A DNA stretch of 64,000 nt, taken from assembly GCF_016907675.1 (NCBI RefSeq), contig NZ_JAFBCJ010000001.1:5136085-5200084 (forward strand), given 5' to 3'. A program made the translations under genes and the position numbers. Positions 52,672 through 62,719 of this stretch are shown here, in pieces. Under the pieces are notes generated by a model. The model was not told the origin of the DNA, did no database searches, and was given only the letters and a program-made list of their open reading frames with translations. This stretch comes from Geodermatophilus bullaregiensis. Its GTDB lineage: Bacteria; Actinomycetota; Actinomycetes; Mycobacteriales; Geodermatophilaceae. Each line of letters starts with the position of its first letter. The stretch's first letter is position 1.

Positions 52672-53229
52672 ATGGACATCGCGCAGCTGCTCGCCGACTT
52701 CGGCGACTGGGCCTTCGACCGCCACGCCAACGTGCTCAGCTGGTACATCCGGCCCCTCTTCCTAATCCCGCTGGCCTGGTTCGCCCACCGGCGCAGCGGC
52801 TGGGGCATCGCCGGCACCCTCGTCGCCCTCGCCACCAGCATGTTCTGGTTCCCGGCGCCCGCGCAGCCCGATCCGCGGATCCTGGAGTTCCTCGACTTCG
52901 AGCGGGAGTGGATCACCGGGGCCTGGGACCTGCAGAAGATCGGTCAGGCGCTGCTCGCCCCGCTCGCCCTCGGCGCCTACTGCCTGGCCTTCTGGCGGCG
53001 GTCGGTGCTCTGGGGTGTGGTGCTCCTCAACCTCATGGCCGGCGGGAAGCTGCTGTGGGGTGTCCTCGTGGGCGACGGCACCGGATGGGCGATGACCGTG
53101 CCCGGGTTGGTCGGGCTGCTGGTCTGCGACGCCGCCGTCCTCTGGGGGCTGCGGCGGCTGCAGGCACGCCGCCGGCGGCCCGCGAGCGACCCGTCGGCTC
53201 CCCGCGTCCTGTCGTCGAGCTCCTCGTGA
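52672..53229 (+). CDS. Membrane protein of unknown function
   Basis: 185-aa protein with five or so hydrophobic segments. It begins DIAQLLADFGDWAFDRHANVLSWYIRPLFLIPLAWFAHRRS (N-terminal amphipathic helix then first segment). A conserved-looking TSMFWFPAPAQPDPRILEFLDFEREWITG loop follows, then three more segments and a basic tail (RRLQARRRR). No catalytic motif is evident. AGGAG precedes the ATG, nine bases after the previous stop, so the pair is an operon. Function unknown. Confidence 0.7.
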   Translation: MDIAQLLADFGDWAFDRHANVLSWYIRPLFLIPLAWFAHRRSGWGIAGTLVALATSMFWFPAPAQPDPRILEFLDFEREWITGAWDLQKIGQALLAPLALGAYCLAFWRRSVLWGVVLLNLMAGGKLLWGVLVGDGTGWAMTVPGLVGLLVCDAAVLWGLRRLQARRRRPASDPSAPRVLSSSSS

Positions 53230-53394
53230 CCCGCGGGATCGACCCGCCGGGGCCGGCCGGAGCGCCGGCCCCCTGCACCCCCGGCCGTTCCGGCTCCCCG
53301 GTACCCGGCGCGGCGACGGTGACCGGCGCGGCGCCCCACCGCCCGATCGGCGTCGCGGTGTGTGACAGTCCAGCGCTGCGGCGGGAGGAGTGGC

Positions 53395-53637
53395 GTGCGG
53401 GTGCGGACGGTGTGGGGCGTCGTGTGGATCCTCGTGGGGGCGTCGGTGTCGATCGGCGGCATGGTGCTGGCCGTCGTCGACCCCGGACGCGCGCTCCTCG
53501 GCGGGATCGGCTTCGGCGTCGGGATCCTGCCGTTCGTGGCCGGCCTGTTCCTGGTCCGGCACGCCCTGCCCGAGCCGGGGAACGAGGGCGGCCGGCCGTG
53601 GGACACGTCGGGCAGCTTCTGGGACCTCTTCCGGTGA
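53395..53637 (+). CDS. Small two-helix membrane protein
   Basis: 80-aa protein: segment 1 VWGVVWILVGASVSIGGMVLAVV, short loop, segment 2 LLGGIGFGVGILPFVAGLFLV, then an acidic hydrophilic tail ending SGSFWDLFR. GTG 53395 is selected because GGGAGGAG lies directly upstream; an ATG-like start at 53362 has no such site. Unrecognised family. It follows the two membrane genes but after a 165-base gap. Confidence 0.55.
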   Translation: MRVRTVWGVVWILVGASVSIGGMVLAVVDPGRALLGGIGFGVGILPFVAGLFLVRHALPEPGNEGGRPWDTSGSFWDLFR

Positions 53638-53800
53638 GCAGGAGTCCTGCGCACACGCCGCGGTCACGACCGTCCCGTCTCGAACCGCTCCTGCGGGCGT
53701 GGTGCCCCGCCGTGGTGGACGTGGCCGGGACGCCGCGCGCCGGTCGTACGGGTCCGATCGTGCGGCTCGTCCTCCCGTCGTCGACGGTGTCCCGAGCAGG

Positions 53801-54541
53801 TCAGGAGCGGTCCGTCCCCCCTGTGCTCCGGGCGGGGCCGACGAGCCGCCGGTGGACCACGGCGTCGGGGCCGAGCGCGAGCAGCCCCTCGGTGAGGGCG
53901 TCGGCCGCGGCGAGGAGCTCGTCGTCGGTCAGCGGGTCGAGGCCGTCGAGGACGAACAGGGCGCTGGTGGTGGCGGTGGTGATGCGGGTGCGCGTGCACT
54001 GCCGCCAGTTCCAGCGGCGGCAGGTGACGCCGGTGTCGTCGCGCCACACGACCTCGCCGGGCTCGGGGTGCTCCACGACGGGCTCGCCGCCGGCGGTGGT
54101 GTCGAAGGGCTCGCTGCCGTCGGCGCGGACCAGTCGCGGGGGGCCGGTGTAGGCGGCGCGGTCCTCGCCGCCGAGCGGCAGCAGGTGGGCGACGGAGACC
54201 GCGTTGTAGACGTCGGTGATGCGGTCGATGCGCGGCAGCCCGTCCGGGTCGAGGCGGCGCAGGAGCGCCTCGGCGCTGGGTCGCGTGCGCTGTGGCTTGG
54301 CGCCGAAGGCCCGGTACGCGTCCCGCCAGGCGGCCAGCTCCGGCAGCTCCTCGGGCCGCCGCCCGCCCAGCCGCGACCGCGCGGTGGCCTCGGCTGCGGC
54401 GAGGACCCGCTCGCTGACGTCGTCGCCGGGTCCGCCCCGCAGGCCGTCGGCGGTGACCAGCACCGCCCGGTAGTCCGGCCGCAGCGCGGACACGGCGTCG
54501 TCGACGGTGGCGGCGCTCAGCCACCCCTGGGGGTCGGTCAC
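53801..54541 (-). CDS. B3/B4 tRNA-editing-domain protein
   Basis: 246-aa protein consisting of the B3/B4 domain of phenylalanyl-tRNA synthetase beta chain as a free-standing unit. Visible blocks: AWRDAYRAFGAKPQRTRPSAEALLRR (conserved K-x-x-x-R-P-S), LPRIDRITDVYNAVSVAHLLPLGGEDRAAYTG (N-x-V-S pattern) and VVWRDDTGVTCRRWNWRQCTRTRI. Free-standing members are thought to hydrolyse misacylated tRNA or related aminoacyl compounds, but few have been tested. GGAGG stands before GTG 54541. It is transcribed in the same direction as rox, about 100 bases downstream of its stop. Confidence 0.82.
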   Translation of the reverse strand: MTDPQGWLSAATVDDAVSALRPDYRAVLVTADGLRGGPGDDVSERVLAAAEATARSRLGGRRPEELPELAAWRDAYRAFGAKPQRTRPSAEALLRRLDPDGLPRIDRITDVYNAVSVAHLLPLGGEDRAAYTGPPRLVRADGSEPFDTTAGGEPVVEHPEPGEVVWRDDTGVTCRRWNWRQCTRTRITTATTSALFVLDGLDPLTDDELLAAADALTEGLLALGPDAVVHRRLVGPARSTGGTDRS

Positions 54542-54644
54542 GTGCGGCCTCCGGTGGAGTCGGGGCTGGCAGACGGTGGGGGCGGGCGGGCGGGGACGTC
54601 CGGTGCGTCCATCGTCCCGGCGCCGGGGGAGCGCGCTGTGCTGC

Positions 54645-56240
<1,596 letters not shown>

Positions 56241-56295
56241 TCACCGAGGCGGCAGCGCCCGGTCGATGCGGACGCGCTGTCCGCGCCGGCGCAGG

Positions 56296-56652
56296 TCAGA
56301 GCTGCAGGATCCCGGCAGCGATCAGGTAGGCGGCGGCTGCGCCCTCCGGGTCGTGCAGGTCTCCAGGAGTCTCCGACGTCGCTCGGGCACGCGCGCGCAC
56401 CGCGGCGCCGGCATCGGCAGCGACGAGATCGACGCACAGACCGGCGACCACGGCGCCAGCGTCGTGGTCGTCCAGACCGTCGAGCGCGAGGCCGTCGTGG
56501 AGCAGGGTCGCCGCCTCGAGGAACACCTCACGAGCCATCGTGGGATCCACCTCGGGACGTGCCCGGGCGACTGCCTCGGCGGCTGCCAGGAACTGGTCGA
56601 ACGGTGGACCCACGGTGCTGGGCGGTATACCGAGAGCCTCGCAGTAGTGCAC
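56296..56652 (-). CDS. Hypothetical protein, start unclear
   Basis: At least 118 aa from GTG 56652; not recognised. Helical sequence: HYCEALGIPPSTVGPPFDQFLAAAEAVARARPEVDP, TMAREVFLEAATLLHDGLALDGLDDHDAGAVVAGLCVDLVAADAGAAV, ending AAAYLIAAGILQL (segments of one chain). Upstream in the same frame, HAAPDRCQLCRHAVHYC has a CxxC pair that looks like part of the protein, but no ATG, GTG or TTG is available before it. Either the start is non-canonical or the 5' end is damaged. It lies on the same strand as rox and upstream of it. Confidence 0.4.
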   Translation of the reverse strand: MHYCEALGIPPSTVGPPFDQFLAAAEAVARARPEVDPTMAREVFLEAATLLHDGLALDGLDDHDAGAVVAGLCVDLVAADAGAAVRARARATSETPGDLHDPEGAAAAYLIAAGILQL

Positions 56653-56719
56653 TGCGTGCCGGCAGAGCTGACATCGGTCCGGTGCCGCGTGGTCGGGGTG
56701 GACCGCGGTGCCCTGACGG

Positions 56720-57901
56720 TCACCAGGTCGGCAGGCTGTCGGGGTACAGCAGCGTGACGATCTCGAACCACAGGTCGGTCGCGGGGACGGCCTCGCCGTC
56801 GGCCGCGTTGACCATGACCACCACGCTCGCCTCCTCCTCCGGCAGGTGGGAGACCATGTCGCTGTAGCCGAAGACCGAGCCGTTGTGGCCGACCCAGTTC
56901 CCGAGCTGGAGAACGCCGAGGCCGTACTGCACCCGGAGGCCGGTCGAGGTGAGCGGCGTCCAGTCCTGGCGCAGCCGGGCGGTCTCCGGGGCGAGGCCCA
57001 CCCCGGTCGCCAGCTGCTCGGCGTAGCGGACCATGTCCGGCACGGTGGAGACGACCGCACCGGCGGTGAACGGGACGACGGGGTTGCTGAGCGTGACGTC
57101 CCGGGGCTCATCCGCCCCCGGGTCCGCCGGTGCCAGCTCACTGTCGGTGTTCACGTAGCCGCGGGTGAACGGCTCCGGCAGGGCCGCGGTCGTGGGGTAC
57201 GACGTCTCCGGAAGGCCGAGGTCCTCGATCACCGTGGTGGTGTACTGCTGTGCCGAGCGGCCGGTGACCCGCTCGATGACCAGCCCGAGCAGCACGTACT
57301 CCGAGTTGGAGTACACGGTCGCCTGGCCGGGCGGCGTGGCCTCGTCGGCGTGCGCGCGGATGATCTCGAGCACGTCGTAGGGGGACCACCCCGGCAGGAG
57401 CGGATCGGCGGCGTACCGCGCCATGAACTCCTCGTCTGCGACGAAGTCGTACACGCCGCCGCGCATGCCCAGGAGGTGCCGGACGGTGATCTCCTCCCCG
57501 TGGGGGATGTCGGGGACGTACTCCTCCAGGGGGTCGTCGAGGGACAGCCTCCCCTGGTCGGCGAGGCGCAGCACCGCCTGGGCGGTGAAGGTCTTGGTCA
57601 CGCTGGCGATGCGGTAGTGCACGTCGGTGGTCATCGGGGTCCCCGTCGTGTCCGCGGTCCCGTAGGCCTGCAGGTGGCTCCCCCGGACCGGGTCGGAGAT
57701 GCCGACCACCGCCCCGGTGACGCCGTCGGTCAGCGCGGCCCGGGCCAGTTCGTCGAGCTGTGCGGCGAGGTCCGGGTCGAGGGTCGCGGCCGGGGGAGAG
57801 GCGGACCCGGCCGGGATGTCGGGGGTGGCCGTGGAGCCGCTCGTCCCGGCCCCGGCGAGCAGGGCGAGTGCGAGGGCAGCGGGGCGCATCCATGGGCGCA
57901 C
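56720..57901 (-). CDS. Secreted serine hydrolase, beta-lactamase/DD-peptidase fold (copy 1)
   Basis: 393-aa class C beta-lactamase-like protein. N-terminal signal peptide (RPAALALALLAGAGTSG). Catalytic motifs: S-x-x-K in RIASVTKTFTAQAVLRL, Y-x-N in TVYSNSEYVLLGLVIE, and the third motif NWVGHNGSVFGYSDM, where H-N-G replaces the usual K-T-G or H-T-G. Substrates may be D-amino acid peptides, esters or beta-lactams. GGAGGAG precedes GTG 57901; ATG 57889 is an alternative. It is 86 bases from a paralogue in the same orientation, suggesting a tandem duplication. Confidence 0.88.
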   Translation of the reverse strand: MRPWMRPAALALALLAGAGTSGSTATPDIPAGSASPPAATLDPDLAAQLDELARAALTDGVTGAVVGISDPVRGSHLQAYGTADTTGTPMTTDVHYRIASVTKTFTAQAVLRLADQGRLSLDDPLEEYVPDIPHGEEITVRHLLGMRGGVYDFVADEEFMARYAADPLLPGWSPYDVLEIIRAHADEATPPGQATVYSNSEYVLLGLVIERVTGRSAQQYTTTVIEDLGLPETSYPTTAALPEPFTRGYVNTDSELAPADPGADEPRDVTLSNPVVPFTAGAVVSTVPDMVRYAEQLATGVGLAPETARLRQDWTPLTSTGLRVQYGLGVLQLGNWVGHNGSVFGYSDMVSHLPEEEASVVVMVNAADGEAVPATDLWFEIVTLLYPDSLPTW

Positions 57902-57987
57902 GCGGATCAGCTCCTCCCGTGGAGGTGGCAGTGTGGTGTCCCCCGGCCGGGGTCCGTCGTAGCGACCCGGCCCGCCGGGGGCGCCGA

Positions 57988-59238
57988 TCAGTCGGCGTAG
58001 AGCTCGTCGATCACCGCCCTGGCGAGCTCGACGGCCGGGCCGTCGCCGTTGGGCGCGGGGGCGGTGGAGGTCCAGGTGACGACGGTGATGTCCCGCACCG
58101 GGTCGTGTCCCATGAACGAGTTGGTCCCGGGCAGCTCGCCGGTGTGCCCGTACACCGGCCCGAACTGGGCCAGGCCGAACCCGTAGCCGGGGCTGGCCGG
58201 GTCGTCCGGGTCCACCGGCTGGACGCTGGCGATCCGCTCCTCCTGCAGCTGCGGGCTGAGCAGGCACCCGTCGACCAGTGCCTCCACGTAGTCGGCGAGG
58301 TCCTCCGCGGTGGAGATCCCGGCGCCCGCGGTCCACCCCCAGGAGGGGTTGGCGTCGGTGACGTCCATCGGCTCCAGGGTGCCGGCGCTGGCCGCGGCCT
58401 GGACCTCCGGTGGGAGCACCAGGCTGTCGATGGTCTCCACGTTCGTGCCGAAGGTGTACATCTGCGGGTGCGGCTCGGGGATCGACGCGTCGGTCACCGC
58501 CGGGAAGGAGGTCTCGCCCAGTCCCAGCGGGTCGAAGATGCGGTCCTGGAAGGCCTGCTCCACCGGGACCCCGGTGAGCTGCTCGATGATCAGGCCCAGC
58601 AGCACGTAGTTGGTGTTGGAGTACAGGAACCCCTCGCCCGGGGGGAAGGCGGGCGGCTCGGCGAGGCCGATGGCGAGCAGTTCCTCCGGGTCCCACACCC
58701 GGCCGGGGTTGCTGTCCATCTGCTCGTTCAGTCCCAGGTCCTCGGTGTAGTTGGCCAGCCCGCTGCTCATGTCCAGCAGCTGGGCGATGGTGATGTCGTC
58801 CCCGTTGGGCACGTCCGGGCGGTACCGCGACACCGGGTCCTCCAGGCCGATCCGGCCCTCGTCGACCAGCTGCAGGACCACCGTGGCGGTCCAGGTCTTG
58901 GTGTTGCTGCCGACCCGGACGTGGTCGGCGAGCGTGACCGGCTCGGTGCCGTGCCAGGTCCGGGTGCCCATCGTGGTGGCCCAGTCGCCGAGTTCGGGGG
59001 ACCGCACCAGGACGACGGCACCGGTGACCGCCATGTCCCTCATGAGCTGACCGAGTTCGGGCTGGACCGCTGTGGCGTACGCCGGACCCCCCGACGGCGC
59101 CGGCGCGCCACCCGGCGACGCGTTGGCCGGGGCGGGCGCCACGACCAGCAAGGCGACCGCCGTCGTCGCGATCGAGGCGGCCAGCGAACCGGGTGGCCGG
59201 TGACGACGTGACCCGCACGAGCGCTCTGCAGTTGTCAT
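57988..59238 (-). CDS. Secreted serine hydrolase, beta-lactamase/DD-peptidase fold (copy 2)
   Basis: 416-aa paralogue of the adjacent hydrolase. The signal peptide is ASIATTAVALLVVAPAPANA. Catalytic motifs are S-x-x-K in RVGSNTKTWTATVVLQL, Y-x-N in FLYSNTNYVLLGLIIEQL, and H-T-G in VYGHTGELPGTNSFMGHD. The shared surrounding sequence (LLG/LLD-M motif after ITVRHLL or ITIAQLL, and P-G-x-G/A-x-x-YSN) shows common descent with copy 1, but the two have diverged well. ATG 59238 follows GGAAGG. Probably active outside the membrane on a cell-wall or environmental amide or ester. Confidence 0.88.
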   Translation of the reverse strand: MTTAERSCGSRRHRPPGSLAASIATTAVALLVVAPAPANASPGGAPAPSGGPAYATAVQPELGQLMRDMAVTGAVVLVRSPELGDWATTMGTRTWHGTEPVTLADHVRVGSNTKTWTATVVLQLVDEGRIGLEDPVSRYRPDVPNGDDITIAQLLDMSSGLANYTEDLGLNEQMDSNPGRVWDPEELLAIGLAEPPAFPPGEGFLYSNTNYVLLGLIIEQLTGVPVEQAFQDRIFDPLGLGETSFPAVTDASIPEPHPQMYTFGTNVETIDSLVLPPEVQAAASAGTLEPMDVTDANPSWGWTAGAGISTAEDLADYVEALVDGCLLSPQLQEERIASVQPVDPDDPASPGYGFGLAQFGPVYGHTGELPGTNSFMGHDPVRDITVVTWTSTAPAPNGDGPAVELARAVIDELYAD

Positions 59239-59474
59239 GGTCGACCTTCCGATGGGTAGCCGGTCCGGGGCTCGTCGGGGTCCCTCGCCCGGCGAGGCGG
59301 ACGACCCGGTCGACGAGGTGGACGGGATGGGCACGACGGTCGACACGAGCAACGCGAGGGCAGTCGCTCGGCGGTCCACGCAGGCGACCATGGCGACGTC
59401 GTGACCGCCGGGCAATGGACCGGGGTGGCCCGCCCACCTGGACCTGGGTACAGGGTCTCGGGGGAGTCGTTGCC

Positions 59475-59521
59475 GGTGCGGTGCCGCACCGAGCGCGCGT
59501 CGCCGGTGCCATGCTGCACCG
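59475..59521. promoter_or_regulatory. Paired palindromes in front of the two-component system
   Basis: GGTGCGG-TG-CCGCACC (59475-59490) and CGGTGC-catgct-GCACCG (59504-59521) share the half-sites GGTGC/GCACC and end directly at the kinase ATG. They are candidate binding sites for the downstream NarL-type regulator or another repressor. Confidence 0.45.
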
Positions 59522-61280
59522 ATGGCGCATCGGGTCGGTGTGCGGTCGTCGCTGGCGCGGGCGCTGATGGTGAGCCTCGCGCTGATCGGCGCGTTCGGTG
59601 CCCTCGTCGCCGGCGTCGAGATCGCCCTGTTCGCCGACCAGCGCGTCGCTCCGTGGTGGCTGCTCGCGCTGTTCCCGGCCGGGGGGGGTCGTCCACCTGG
59701 CCGCAGGTCTGGAGGCGTGGCGGCGCCGGCCGAGCAACCGGACCGGCCCGATCATGGTCATCGGGGCGCTGTCGTGGTTCGTGGTCGCTCTGGCGAACAC
59801 CGGGACGCCCAGCCTGGTGGCGGTCGGTGTCGTGCTCGCCACCACCCCGCTCGCCGTGGTGGTGTGGCTGCTGCACGCCTTCCCGTCCGGCCGCCTCCGC
59901 TCGCGCACCTCCCGCCTCACGGTGGTGGGGGGCTTCGTGGTGTCGCTCGTCCTGCAGGTCCCGGGTTACCTCTTCGATCCGGCTGCCAGCCCGGGCGGCA
60001 TGCTCTCCGTCGGTCATCGGGTGGACCTCCTCCACGCCGGCACCTGGCTCCAGCGAGGCGCGGGGATGGTCGTCATGCTGATGACCGCGGGTGTGCTCGT
60101 CGACCGGCTGCGTACCGCGACGCCCGGCCAACGTGGGGTCCTGCTGCCGCTGTACGCCTACGGGATCCTGGCTGTCCTGGCGACGCCGCTCGGTCCTCTC
60201 CTGGGTCCGTCCGCCGGTCTCTCGGTCGCGCAGGTGGTCGGGCTCCAGGTCGTCCTGCTGGCCGGGGTGCCCGTCGCCTTCGCGGCGGCGATGCTGCGCG
60301 GCGGGTTCGCGAGGACGGCCGAGATCCAGGAGCTCAGTGCCTGGCTGGCGTCGTCCGCCGCCACCCCGGAGCTGCTCGCCGGTGCCCTCGGGCGCACCCT
60401 CGGGGACGCGTCGCTGCAGGTCGTCTACGCGTCGCGGGACGGGCGCGCCCTCGTGGACGGCGACGGCGCCTCGTTCGACACGTCGGCGCTGGGCGAGCAC
60501 CGCCACGTGGTCGACATCGAGCTCGGGTCGAGACGGATCGGCGCCATCGTCTACGACGCGACGGTCGTCGACGACGCCGAGCTGGTCCGCGGGGCGGGTC
60601 GGGTGGCCGCCCTCGCCATCGACCACGACCGGTTGACGGCCGAGTTGCGGGCCAGCCACGCCGATCTGCAGCAGTCGCGCGCCCGCCTCGTCGAGGCAGG
60701 CGACCGCGCGCGGCAGCGCATCGCCCAGGACCTGCACGACGGCCTGCAGGTGGAGCTCGTCCTGCTGGCGTTGGAAGCACAACGACTGGCTCGCCTCGAC
60801 GGGTCGGCCGATCTCCCCGACGCGGCGACGCGCCTGCGTGTCGGCATCGACGGTGCCGCCCGGCACCTCCGGGGGATCGTCCACGCCCTGATGCCGGCCG
60901 CCCTCGTCGAGCGGGGCCTGACCGCGGCGATCGAGGACCTGGTCGACCGCATGCCGCTGCCCACTCGCCTGGTGGTGGTCGAGGTCGACGGGCGCCTGCC
61001 GGCGACGGTCGAGAGGACGGCCTACTTCGTGGTCGCGGAGGCACTGGCCAACGCGGTCAAGCACGCCGCGGCCGACACGTTGACCGTGACGCTCGAGCAC
61101 GCGCCGACCCGGCTCGTCATCGGCGTGACCGACGACGGCGTCGGCGGTGCGACCCAGGACGGGGGTGTGGGGCTGCACGGCCTCGCCGATCGTGTCGACG
61201 CCCTCGGTGGCCGGTTCACCATCCAGAGCCCGGCCGGCGGAGGCACACACCTGCTGGTGGAGCTGCCGTGCGGGTCCTGA
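59522..61280 (+). pseudogene. NarL/DesK-type sensor histidine kinase, interrupted by a one-base frameshift at a G8 tract
   Basis: The frame from ATG 59522 gives ALMVSLALIGAFGALVAGVEIALF and WWLLALFPA, then runs out of frame at eight consecutive G (59681-59688). The rest continues in a second frame as VVHLAAGLEAWRRRPSNRTG to the stop at 61280. Seven G would give one 585-aa protein with about six membrane segments, a GAF-like region, HisKA_3 phosphoacceptor (RIAQDLHDGLQVELVLL) and HATPase (VVAEALANAVKHA, GVTDDGVGG). The regulator gene overlaps its end. The shift could be a sequencing error, a mutation or reversible slippage. With 8 G the sensor would be truncated after two segments. Confidence 0.8.
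59681..59688 (+). repeat. Poly-G tract (8 G) at the kinase frameshift
   Basis: Eight consecutive G inside the kinase coding region. Losing one, or gaining two, restores the frame between the membrane N-terminus and the rest of the kinase. Homopolymers of this length are sites of both sequencing error and replication slippage. Confidence 0.9.
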
Positions 61281-61915
61281 TCGGCGAAGACGAGGCGCTG
61301 TTGCGAACCGGGCTCACGCACGTGATGCAGGCGGCCGGGTTCGACGTCGTCGCTGCGGTCGGTGATGCAGACGACCTGGTCCGCAGCGCGGGAGAACACG
61401 TTCCCGACGTCGTCGTCACCGACATCCGGATGCCGCCCGACCACAAGGACGCGGGCCTGCGGGCGGCGATGGAGATCCGCCGTGAGCATCCCGGGATCGC
61501 CGTCCTCGTGCTGTCGCAGCACCTCCAGCGCGCCTACGCCGTCGAACTGCTCGGCGATCGCTCGTCGGGCGTCGGGTACCTCCTCAAGCAGCGGATCGCC
61601 GACATCGACACGTTCACGGACGATCTCCGCCGCATCGCGGCCGGCGGCACCGTCCTCGACCCCGAGGTCGTGAGCCTCATGGTCGCCCGCGCCAGGGGGC
61701 AGCACGACGCGCTCGACCGGCTGACCCCCCGCCAGCAGCAGGTGCTGGCCCTCATGTCCGAGGGCCGGACGAACGCCTCGATCGCCCGGACCCTGTCGAT
61801 CACCGAGCGGGCGGTCGTGCAACACACGTCCCACATCTACGACGAGCTCGGCCTGGAGTGCAGCGACGACGACCATCGCCGGGTGCTGGCGGTGATCCGC
61901 TACCTCTCGTCGTGA
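61268..61915 (+). CDS. NarL/LuxR-family response regulator
   Basis: 215-aa regulator paired with the upstream kinase. The receiver domain has the acidic pair in LIGEDEALLR, the phosphoacceptor Asp52 in VVVTDIRMP and Lys in GYLLKQRIAD. The C-terminal LuxR helix-turn-helix is LTPRQQQVLALMSEGRTNASIARTLSITERAVVQHTSHIYDELGL. GTG 61268 overlaps the kinase stop by 13 bases, so translation is coupled. Likely targets include its own promoter palindromes at 59475-59521. The stimulus is unknown. Confidence 0.93.
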   Translation: MRVLIGEDEALLRTGLTHVMQAAGFDVVAAVGDADDLVRSAGEHVPDVVVTDIRMPPDHKDAGLRAAMEIRREHPGIAVLVLSQHLQRAYAVELLGDRSSGVGYLLKQRIADIDTFTDDLRRIAAGGTVLDPEVVSLMVARARGQHDALDRLTPRQQQVLALMSEGRTNASIARTLSITERAVVQHTSHIYDELGLECSDDDHRRVLAVIRYLSS

Positions 61916-62050
61916 GCGGCTCGCCGAGCTCCCCGGCACGGCCGTGGTCGACACTCCTGGGGTCGGCCCTGGAGGGACTGCCGCGCCGGGAGCCGCCACC
62001 GGAGCCCGGTCCGGCGCTAGCGTGGGAGGACAGCCGTTCGGGGGACCGCC

Positions 62051-62638
62051 ATGCGCCGCACCGTTGTGCTCGCTGCCTGCCTCACCGTGCTCGCCGGTTG
62101 CGGTCCTGGAGGCGATGACGCCGCGCCGGGCGGGGTCGCCGCCGGCACCAGCACGCCGGCGCCCGTCGCGGACGTGGGGGACACCGTTGCGTTCACCGAC
62201 CAGCTGGGGAGGGCGGCCACCATCACCCTGGACGGGGCCCGCCGCACCGAGCGGGCGGACAGTTCCCAGCTCGTCGCCGACGTCGCCGTCACCGCCGCCG
62301 ACGGCGCCGTCACCGTGGACCCGCTGCGCTTCCGGGCGCAGCCCGCGGAGGGTCCCACCGTCGACCCCGGGGACGGCGCGATCGGTCGTCCGGCGGAGGA
62401 CGGGATCGCCTTCGACGTCCCGGAGGGCGAGGTGCTGATCTCCTACGTCGCCCCGGACGGGGAGGTCCTGGTGGCGTTCCGGGTCGACCCGGCGAGTCAG
62501 ACGCCCGCGGACGACGAGGTCGACTACCCGCCCTTCAGCTGCGACATGGGCGTGGACGGCATCCCGGTCTGCGAGGGCGACGTCCCCGACTCGGTCGGCG
62601 TCTACCGGACGCCCGACGGCGTCCTGGTCGGCGACTGA
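62051..62638 (+). CDS. Lipoprotein of unknown function
   Basis: 195-aa exported lipoprotein: RRTVVLAACLTVLAGC signal with lipobox LAGC (lipidated Cys17), a Gly/Ala/Pro linker, then a beta-rich domain beginning DVGDTVAFTDQLGRAATITLDGARR. That domain resembles the small Ig-like DUF4352 fold, in which LVADVAVTAADGAVTVDPLRFRAQ would be the second strand pair. The C-terminus has one Cys pair (FSCDMGVDGIPVCEGD) that may form a disulphide. It follows the two-component system after 135 bases and could be a target of it. Confidence 0.75.
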   Translation: MRRTVVLAACLTVLAGCGPGGDDAAPGGVAAGTSTPAPVADVGDTVAFTDQLGRAATITLDGARRTERADSSQLVADVAVTAADGAVTVDPLRFRAQPAEGPTVDPGDGAIGRPAEDGIAFDVPEGEVLISYVAPDGEVLVAFRVDPASQTPADDEVDYPPFSCDMGVDGIPVCEGDVPDSVGVYRTPDGVLVGD

Positions 62639-62719
62639 CGGTGCTGCCGGGCAGGCGTCGCCGGACGGGACGCCCGGGCGGTGCCCGCCCGGTCCGCCGA
62701 GGGAGGCGGACGGGCCGGC

